Part shown: positions 13,119 through 17,562 of the stretch, piece after piece
Position numbering within the stretch: position 1 is the first letter of the stretch
Layout: every line of letters begins with the position of its first letter
The notes under the pieces: model-generated
The model's database searches: none
Told to the model about the DNA's origin: nothing
The model's input: the letters and a program-made list of their open reading frames with translations, nothing else
Origin: Spirochaetia bacterium
Lineage (GTDB): Bacteria; Spirochaetota; Spirochaetia; Treponematales; Treponemataceae
Reading direction: 5' to 3'
Assembly (NCBI GenBank): GCA_900769325.1
Contig: CAAGGF010000038.1
Location: forward strand, 1 to 17,562
Length of the DNA: 17,562 nt
Position numbers and translations under genes: made by a program

Positions 13119-14257
13119 CAACTCATGTTTTTATTGTTGATGAAAATACATTTAAGTATCACCTAGAATATATGTTTGCGGGTACTGGTTCGAAAAAGAA
13201 CATAATTGATTTCAATAATACAAAAACATCAAAACTCCATTATTCAACAGAAGCAAGTTTAGTAGGATTAATGGCTGATGGTTGTCGAGTTAGAAAAGGC
13301 GATTTAATAATTTTCTATTTGCTAGCAAGTAGTCAACATGAGGGAACCTTTTTTGGAATATTTCAGGCTATAGATGATGGCATCTTCTTGGATAATTATA
13401 ATACTCATCAATTTTTATTAAATAAATTAAACAAGTCTCTAACTTTCCGCCTTTTAATAAAACCTTACGAAGTGTATCCTGAAGGAGTTTCTGAATGGTG
13501 TGCATTAGATGAGATTAAAGGCTTAACTTCTCCTAATCAAATGCTTTGGAGCCTAATATATAGAAAATTAAAAGGTAATCGAGGTAATACTATGATTACG
13601 ATTTATGAATCAGAACGATTAATTGATTTGATTAGAAAAAAAAATAATTTTAAAAGTTTTTCTTCTAAAACTGTAGATTTTAGTTATAATTCTGATTCGA
13701 ACACAATTATTTCAATTGCTAATCATAATCAATATACTGGTCGACAAGTGCAGATTAACATTCTCCCTAGATTAATTGAAAAATATAATACATATAAGGC
13801 ATTTGAAGCTCATTTACAAATGTATATAACTCAAAATCTTGGATTAGGGACAAATAAGAGTCTTGATGGATGTCTAGGAATTAATAATAAAAAAATTGAA
13901 TGGCTAGGAAATGAAGTCTCTTGTGGTGTAGGAATGCAAAGAATTGATGTAATGTTTTCAATTGAAGAATCTAATAATAAAAGATTTCTATATCCGATTG
14001 AACTAAAAGCCGTTGGAGCACATGGGGAAAATACTCGCCAACTTACAAGATATGTTGACTGGATTGAGCAATATTACATTCCAAATAGAATAAGCATTAT
14101 TCAACCAGTTTTGATTTGTAAAAAAGAATATCCTTTATCAGATGAATTAAAAAAAAGCTTTAAAACCTTTAATAAACATGCAGGAATATTACCTTTGAAA
14201 TATATTGAATATGAAATTATTAATAACAATATTGTATTTAAAGACATGGAATATTAA
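13115..14257 (+). CDS. Nuclease with EVE/PUA-like N-terminal domain and NucS-like PD-(D/E)xK domain
   Basis: A 380-residue protein. Residues about 1-165 resemble an EVE/PUA-type reader (FIVDENTFKYHLEYMFAGTG, the RVRKGDLIIFYL strand, SEWCALDEI, then MLWSLIYRKLKGNRGNT). Residues about 215-345 look like a NucS/DUF91-type nuclease: FEAHLQMYI, then D278 in QRIDVMF, E296-L-K298 in PIELKAV, and Q309/Y313 in RQLTRYVDW, the usual companion motif. Thus the PD-(D/E)xK core appears complete. EVE domains of known systems read modified bases, so this protein could sense methylation state or recognise sequence; that is inference. It starts inside the HNH gene's stop (ATGA) and ends 1 bp before the adenine methyltransferase, placing it firmly in the same operon. 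Confidence 0.72.
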   Translation: MTTHVFIVDENTFKYHLEYMFAGTGSKKNIIDFNNTKTSKLHYSTEASLVGLMADGCRVRKGDLIIFYLLASSQHEGTFFGIFQAIDDGIFLDNYNTHQFLLNKLNKSLTFRLLIKPYEVYPEGVSEWCALDEIKGLTSPNQMLWSLIYRKLKGNRGNTMITIYESERLIDLIRKKNNFKSFSSKTVDFSYNSDSNTIISIANHNQYTGRQVQINILPRLIEKYNTYKAFEAHLQMYITQNLGLGTNKSLDGCLGINNKKIEWLGNEVSCGVGMQRIDVMFSIEESNNKRFLYPIELKAVGAHGENTRQLTRYVDWIEQYYIPNRISIIQPVLICKKEYPLSDELKKSFKTFNKHAGILPLKYIEYEIINNNIVFKDMEY

Positions 14258-14258
14258 A

Positions 14259-15260
14259 ATGAATTATATTGGTTCTAAATTAAAACTTTGTCAAAGTTTT
14301 CTTCCAGATACAATAAAATCTGTTTGCGGTGGGGATTTATCGCAAAAAGTGTTTTGTGATATTTTCGCGGGAACTGGAATTGTAGGAAGAACTTTCAAGA
14401 CTTCTGTAAAAAAAGTAATTTCAAATGATATTGAATATTATAGTTATGTGCTTAATAAAAACTACATAGAAAATCACTGCGAAATTCCTAATAGATTAGA
14501 ATTATTGAATGAGTTAAATAATCTGCCTCTTATTGATAATGGATTCATTTATTCAAATTATTGTTTGGGCGGAAATGGAGAGCGACAATATTTTTCTGAT
14601 AATAACGGTAAACGTATTGATACAATGAGAACAACTATTGAAATTTGGAAAAATAATGGTCGTATTTCTAATAATCAGTATTATTTTCTTCTTTGCAGCC
14701 TTCTTGAATGTGCTGATAAAGTTGCGAATACTGCCTCTGTTTATGGTGCATACTTGAAGAATCTAAAAAAATCTGCTCAGAAGGAACTTGTATTAGAGCC
14801 TGCTGAATATGAATTGAATAAAAATGAACATCAAGTGTTCAATAAAGATGCAAATGAGCTCATAAAAGAAATTGAAGGAGACATTCTTTATCTTGATCCA
14901 CCATACAATGCTCGTCAATATGGGGCAAATTATCATATGCTGAATACAATTGCAGAATATAAACCTTTTGTTCCTAGTGGGAAAACCGGATTAAGACAAT
15001 ATTTTCGTTCAAAATATTGTTCTGCAAGTTCTGTTAAAGATGAATTTGAAAATCTTATAATGAATGCAAAATTTAATTATATTTTCCTTTCTTACAATAA
15101 TGAAGGGTTAATGTCTACAAAAGAAGTGAAATCACTAATGTCAAAATATGGAAGATATGATTTGGCACAAACTAATTACCAACGTTTTAAGGCTGACTCA
15201 AATCGCTTCAATAAAGCTGATTCTACTATAGAATATTTACATATCTTAGAAAAAAAATAA
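14259..15260 (+). CDS. D12-class DNA adenine (N6) methyltransferase
   Basis: A 333-residue alpha-class adenine methyltransferase of the MethyltransfD12 family. Motif X is NYIGSK (2-7), motif I is DIFAGTGIVG (34-43) and catalytic motif IV is DPPYNARQY starting at 213. The long middle segment (about 95-195) includes the target-recognition region; ARQYGANYHMLNTIA after DPPY resembles enzymes of type IIS systems of the MboII/FokI kind (from memory of motif form). ATG 14259 follows the nuclease stop by one base, with no independent ribosome site, so translation is coupled; the upstream ATG at 14205 lies within the nuclease gene and is less likely. It probably methylates the strand that the first enzyme does not. 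Confidence 0.87.
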   Translation: MNYIGSKLKLCQSFLPDTIKSVCGGDLSQKVFCDIFAGTGIVGRTFKTSVKKVISNDIEYYSYVLNKNYIENHCEIPNRLELLNELNNLPLIDNGFIYSNYCLGGNGERQYFSDNNGKRIDTMRTTIEIWKNNGRISNNQYYFLLCSLLECADKVANTASVYGAYLKNLKKSAQKELVLEPAEYELNKNEHQVFNKDANELIKEIEGDILYLDPPYNARQYGANYHMLNTIAEYKPFVPSGKTGLRQYFRSKYCSASSVKDEFENLIMNAKFNYIFLSYNNEGLMSTKEVKSLMSKYGRYDLAQTNYQRFKADSNRFNKADSTIEYLHILEKK

Positions 15261-15262
15261 CT

Positions 15263-15539
15263 TTCCACGGAGGCACTCAAAATGCAAATCAATTCAATCG
15301 AAATTTTAGGCCGCGACGGCTGCAGGACTTGCAGTTCAATGTATCAGACAGTTATTGACATTATGGCAGAAAAAAATCTTGCGGCGGATATTCAGCATGT
15401 AACTGATTTGGAAAAAATCATGTCGCTGGGTGTGATGAGTCTTCCGGGCGTTGTGATTAACGGCAAAATTGTTTCGTACGGTAAAAAACTTTCCAAGGCG
15501 GAACTGGAAAAGCTGATTGACGGTGTGATTGAGAAGTAA
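15263..15539 (+). repeat. Direct repeat copy 1, thioredoxin gene with its leader
   Basis: This block, from the ribosome-site leader (CACGGAGG, CTCAAAATG) to the stop codon, is repeated at 16863-17139 in the same orientation with scattered single-base differences and no gaps. The two proteins differ at only eight of 85 residues. The interval between them is 1323 bp. Confidence 0.9.
15282..15539 (+). CDS. Small thioredoxin-like protein (redox-active disulfide type), copy 1
   Basis: An 85-residue thioredoxin-fold protein. The redox motif is C14-R-T-C17 in GRDGCRTCSSM and the cis-proline is in SLPGVVINGK. It matches the very short 'redox-active disulfide protein 2' type, which is commonly encoded beside ArsP/DUF318 permeases and ArsR regulators, and probably keeps the permease, the metalloid or its sensor in the reduced state. 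An ideal GGAGG lies nine bases before ATG 15282. Here it is cut off from its usual partner by about 3.9 kb of AT-rich restriction genes. It could be expressed by read-through from the methyltransferase gene, which ends 21 bp upstream. Confidence 0.88.
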   Translation: MQINSIEILGRDGCRTCSSMYQTVIDIMAEKNLAADIQHVTDLEKIMSLGVMSLPGVVINGKIVSYGKKLSKAELEKLIDGVIEK

Positions 15540-15685
15540 AAATATACTCTTTGCTTCTAAAAACCCTATATTATTTTTTGCAATAAAATACTCGAAAAAA
15601 AATGCAGATAAAATAAAACTCATAAAGAGAAAATTAAATTTTTCAAAATACAATCTACTCAATTCCGTCACTCTTCCATTTTTAT

Positions 15686-15727
15686 TTGACATAACCTGCT
15701 ATTCATAATTATAATATAATTATGAAT
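15686..15727 (+). promoter_or_regulatory. brnTA promoter with a perfect 27-bp palindromic operator over the start codon
   Basis: TTGACA (15686-15691) and TATAAT (15710-15715) are 18 bp apart. A perfect inverted repeat has arms ATTCATAATTAT (15701-15712) and ATAATTATGAAT (15716-15727) around AAT. It covers the -10, the start of transcription and the brnT ATG at 15722. This is a natural site for BrnA autorepression, and the message would start at the initiation codon. Confidence 0.8.
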
Positions 15728-16004
15728 GAGTTAATCTTTGAATGGGATTCTGTGAAAGCAGAACTAAATTATGCAAAACACAAAATAACATTTGAAGAAG
15801 CGAAAAGCGTTTTCTATGATGAAAATGCTATATTAATTGCAGATCCAGACCATTCAAATATGAACAAAGACAGGTTTATTATGCTTGGATTAAGTTCTGA
15901 ATTGCATATGTTAGTTGTCTGTCATTGCTACAGAAAAAAATGACAGAATCATATCGGCAAGAAAAGCGAATACACTTGAAGCCGCACAATATGGAGAAAA
16001 ATAA
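15722..16004 (+). pseudogene. brnT: BrnT-family RNase toxin gene with a frameshift at an A7 tract
   Basis: The first part reads like BrnT: FEWDSVKAELNYAKHKITFEEA, then F-YDEN, DPDHSN and LHMLVVCHCYR. As written, the frame stops at 15941-15943, giving 73 residues. Directly after A7 (15934-15940) the +1 frame continues with NDRIISARKANTLEAAQYGE and stops at 16002-16004. IISARKA is the conserved C-terminal block of the family, so one A too many, or a +1 shift or slippage, separates the two parts. The intact product would be about 93 residues, a ribosome-independent mRNase. The corrected stop lies 1 bp before the brnA ATG, the usual arrangement. It may be an inactivated toxin, a slippage-controlled gene or an assembly error in the homopolymer. 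Confidence 0.8.
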
Positions 16005-16005
16005 C

Positions 16006-16218
16006 ATGAGAGACAATTACGATTTTTCAAAGGGAATAAAAAATCCCTTTGCAGACCGGCTCAAAAAACAAATTACAATTCGCCTTGATGATCAAGTAAT
16101 CGAATATTTTAAAAACATGGCAGAGGAAACAGGTATGCCATATCAGAATATCATCAATTATTATCTTTTGGACTGTGTAAAAGAAAAGAAACGTCTGGAA
16201 GTTTCATTTGGCAAATAG
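16006..16218 (+). CDS. brnA: BrnA-family antitoxin
   Basis: A 70-residue antitoxin and repressor. YDFSKGIKNPFADRLKKQ is the typical toxin-binding N-terminus, and ITIRLDDQVIEYFKNMAEE followed by TGMPYQNIINYYLLDC is a ribbon-helix-helix DNA-binding domain. GGAG nine bases upstream supports ATG 16006; an ATG at 15991 in the same frame overlaps the brnT end and is less likely. It should neutralise BrnT and repress the promoter through the 27-bp palindrome at 15701-15727. The gene is intact although brnT is frameshifted. Confidence 0.88.
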   Translation: MRDNYDFSKGIKNPFADRLKKQITIRLDDQVIEYFKNMAEETGMPYQNIINYYLLDCVKEKKRLEVSFGK

Positions 16219-16244
16219 GATTACAAAAATCTGGAGGTAAGATT

Positions 16245-16454
16245 ATGTCGTATGATATTTTGCAAAAAAATTATGAAACATTAACAGATGAACAGCAAAT
16301 TATAGTTAATAATATTATTCTTTCCCTAGTAAATTTAAATACAAAAACCATTAAATCTCCTGAAAAACGTACATTTGGAAAATTTGAAGGAAAAGCAAAA
16401 GCTGTTTTTTCAGATTCTTGGGAAATGACCGAAGAGGAATTCTGTGCTTTATGA
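16245..16454 (+). CDS. Antitoxin of a VapBC-like pair (DUF2281-like)
   Basis: A 69-residue protein. The N-terminal half (ILQKNYETLTDEQQIIVNNI) is a helical segment like those of small antitoxins; the C-terminal half (FGKFEGKAKAVFSDSWEMTE, then EEFCAL) resembles the FGxxKGK...sDDFdePLeeF tail that in related antitoxins binds the PIN toxin. A strong CTGGAGG site precedes the ATG. Its last codons overlap the PIN start as ATGA. It follows brnA by 26 bp with no terminator, so the two modules may be co-transcribed. Confidence 0.75.
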   Translation: MSYDILQKNYETLTDEQQIIVNNIILSLVNLNTKTIKSPEKRTFGKFEGKAKAVFSDSWEMTEEEFCAL

Positions 16455-16852
16455 AATATCTTATAGACACTCACATTTTAATCTGGCTTGCCGTTTCACC
16501 AAATGAAATCTCTGATAATGTCCTTAATATAATTGAAAATCCTTCAAATAATCTGTATGTGTCGACCATTTCACTATGGGAGATTGCAATTAAACTTTCC
16601 ATTAAAAAATTGGAATTACAGGGATTAGAAATTCAGGATTTAGTACAGATTTGTCAGGAACAAGGAATACAAATCGTTCAGTTACCAGTTTCTTCCATCA
16701 TCCGGTATAAGAACCTGCCTGTAAAACAGAACCATAAGGATCCATTCGATAGAGCTTTAATTTCGCTTTGTATTTCTGATGATTATGTTTTTCTTTCGCA
16801 CGATACAAAACTTCAACAATATGTTCAAGACGGACTTGTTTATATATCTTGA
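16451..16852 (+). CDS. PIN-domain toxin, VapC-like ribonuclease
   Basis: A 133-residue PIN nuclease. The acidic cluster is visible: D6 in YLIDTHILIW, E44 in SLWEIAIK, D97/D100 in HKDPFDRAL and D118 in FLSHDTKL. LIDTHILIWL and SLWEIAIKLSIKKL are diagnostic of the Sll0205-type branch of VapC toxins, which cleave tRNA or rRNA. I chose ATG 16451, which overlaps the antitoxin stop, over the longer frame from 16418. All catalytic residues are present, so the toxin looks active. The second thioredoxin copy starts 29 bp further on. Confidence 0.9.
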   Translation: MKYLIDTHILIWLAVSPNEISDNVLNIIENPSNNLYVSTISLWEIAIKLSIKKLELQGLEIQDLVQICQEQGIQIVQLPVSSIIRYKNLPVKQNHKDPFDRALISLCISDDYVFLSHDTKLQQYVQDGLVYIS

Positions 16853-16862
16853 TTCAAAAAAT

Positions 16863-17139
16863 TTTCACGGAGGCTCTCAAAATGCAAATCAATTCAATCG
16901 AAATCTTAGGTCGGGACGGCTGCTGTACTTGCAGTTCGATGTTTCAGACTGTTATTGACATTATGGCAGAAAAAAATCTTGCGGTGGACATTCAGCATGT
17001 AACGGATTTGGAAAGAATCATGTCGCTGGGTGTGATGAGTCTTCCGGGCGTTGTGATTAACGGCAAGGTTGTTTCGTACGGCAAAAAACTTTCCAAGTCG
17101 GAACTAGAAAAGCTGATTGACGATGTGATTGAGAATTAA
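16863..17139 (+). repeat. Direct repeat copy 2, thioredoxin gene with its leader
   Basis: Partner of 15263-15539, in the same orientation. The leader differs at a few bases (CACGGAGGCTCTC against CACGGAGGCACTC). Similarity fades directly upstream of the leader and after the stop codon. Confidence 0.9.
16882..17139 (+). CDS. Small thioredoxin-like protein, copy 2
   Basis: An 85-residue near-duplicate of the protein at 15282-15539, with eight substitutions. The redox motif is C14-C15-T-C17 (GRDGCCTCSSM), so an additional cysteine sits inside the CxxC. The cis-proline loop SLPGVVINGK is unchanged. ATG 16882 follows GGAGG at the same spacing as copy 1; a TTG-initiated extension from 16849 is not supported. 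The changes (R15C, Y21F, A35V, K45R, I63V, A73S, G81D, K85N) are mostly conservative, so both copies probably remain functional. The extra cysteine may alter metal or thiol chemistry. Confidence 0.87.
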   Translation: MQINSIEILGRDGCCTCSSMFQTVIDIMAEKNLAVDIQHVTDLERIMSLGVMSLPGVVINGKVVSYGKKLSKSELEKLIDDVIEN

Positions 17140-17227
17140 AAATTCAGCGTAATGGAAAAATCCCCTACCCTATCATCTTTTCGATCAATATGAAAAAAGC
17201 GTTAGACAAATTGTTTCGCCATATAAA

Positions 17228-17458
17228 TTATTTTCTGACAACGCGAAATCCTGTATCTTTTATTCTAGCTGATGCAGGAACAGAACCAGTTGCATATACT
17301 GCACAGGAATCTTCCTGTGAGTCAAAAGAACCGCCTCTGATAACCGCTTTTCCATCTTTCAGCCAGCACAGTTCCTGAATGTTTCCGCTCATATCATAAA
17401 GTCCAAGTGCATTAGGAGTTTTTTGTTTTACAGGCTCAGAAACACTAAACTGCGCTAT
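17228..17458 (-). pseudogene. C-terminal fragment of a formylglycine-generating-enzyme (SUMF1)-like protein
   Basis: The minus-strand frame reads 76 residues, including PNALGLYDMSGNIQELCW, the VIRGGSF block and DTGFRVVRK at the end, which is the standard C-terminus of FGE-sulfatase/SUMF1-domain proteins. Upstream the frame meets a stop at 17459-17461, and the N-terminal two-thirds of the domain is missing. Compared with the family, the usual W-E-W is replaced by Q-E-L. It is thus a remnant, probably cut by the element or rearrangement whose coding tail lies at 17500-17562. SUMF1-like proteins are common in Treponema, often as binding or modifying lipoproteins. Confidence 0.8.
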
Positions 17459-17499
17459 TTAGTCAACACAAAAATTTTACAGGTTTAAGGTGTAAAAAA

Positions 17500-17562
17500 T
17501 TATGCAGCCCGTTTTCTTTCCAGTTCATTGTACTGGAAGCATTTATACATTTCATCAGGTAC
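17500..17562 (-). CDS. C-terminal tail of an unidentified gene running off the window
   Basis: Twenty residues (VPDEMYKCFQYNELERKRAA) are followed by a stop at 17500-17502. The frame enters from beyond the window edge. Its position directly against a truncated SUMF1-like gene suggests a transposase or other mobile gene, with the 41-bp gap perhaps holding an element end, but the residues are too few to assign a family. Confidence 0.4.
   Translation of the reverse strand, partial: VPDEMYKCFQYNELERKRAA

Noticed and set aside
14205..14258. Upstream ATG for the D12 methyltransferase
   Set aside because: Family proteins begin close to the (N/K)YIGSK motif, which follows ATG 14259 directly; the earlier ATG lies within the nuclease coding region.
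15540..15685. Possible small gene between thioredoxin copy 1 and brnT
   Set aside because: The stretch is AT-rich with only short frames; the 118-codon minus-strand frame there is antisense to the thioredoxin gene and lacks a ribosome site.
17190..17378. 62-codon plus-strand frame
   Set aside because: It is antisense to the SUMF1-like fragment, whose minus-strand translation matches the family.
1..17562. tRNA, rRNA and riboswitch genes
   Set aside because: No cloverleaf with a convincing TTCGA loop, rRNA segment or known riboswitch core was seen by eye on either strand; a TTCGA at 13188 is inside a coding gene.

Overview
The window looks like accessory-rich chromosome from a Treponema-like spirochaete. 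This is inferred from the AT-rich coding style, a lipoprotein signal ending in L-F-V-S-C, and the mix of gene families; no 16S or other marker gene is present. GC content changes visibly along the window: the arsenical-type permease is GC-rich, while the restriction-modification and toxin-antitoxin genes are strongly AT-rich, which suggests separate origins.

Layout. (1) 22-1663: a small gene cut by an IS3-family (IS150-like) element with two ORFs joined by a -1 frameshift. (2) 1756-3115: three phased dyads in front of a membrane-anchored LuxR-type regulator, then a 46-residue single-span membrane protein that appears leaderless. (3) 3143-6726, minus strand: a ferric-iron-type ABC importer (lipoprotein, fused double permease, ATPase) with overlapping genes. 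(4) 6903-7866, minus: isochorismatase-fold hydrolase and MmcQ/YjbR protein. (5) 7964-8663, minus: a conserved uncharacterised gene and a decayed DUF3990-like partner. (6) 8789-9745: a coiled-coil protein with an internal ribosome binding site, a strong terminator, and a frameshifted convergent gene. (7) 9821-11377: ArsR repressor and ArsP/DUF318-type permease, separated by a GC-rich repeat-like spacer. (8) 11405-15260: an antitoxin-like small gene and a compact four-gene island: methyltransferase, HNH nuclease, EVE-like/NucS-like nuclease fusion, D12-class adenine methyltransferase. (9) 15282-17139: two near-identical small thioredoxins as direct repeats, enclosing a BrnT/BrnA module (brnT frame broken at an A7 tract) and a VapBC-like module. 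(10) 17228-17562, minus: a formylglycine-generating-enzyme-like C-terminal fragment and the tail of an unidentified gene.

How it fits together. ArsR, a permease of this family and a small CxxC thioredoxin commonly form one operon. Here the thioredoxin is about 3.9 kb downstream of the permease, and a second copy lies another 1.6 kb on. The simplest reading is that a metalloid-resistance operon was opened by a defence island and its thioredoxin gene duplicated around a toxin-antitoxin cassette. The best candidate for an under-described system is the four-gene island: two methyltransferases of different architecture together with two unrelated nucleases, one carrying an apparent base-reading domain.
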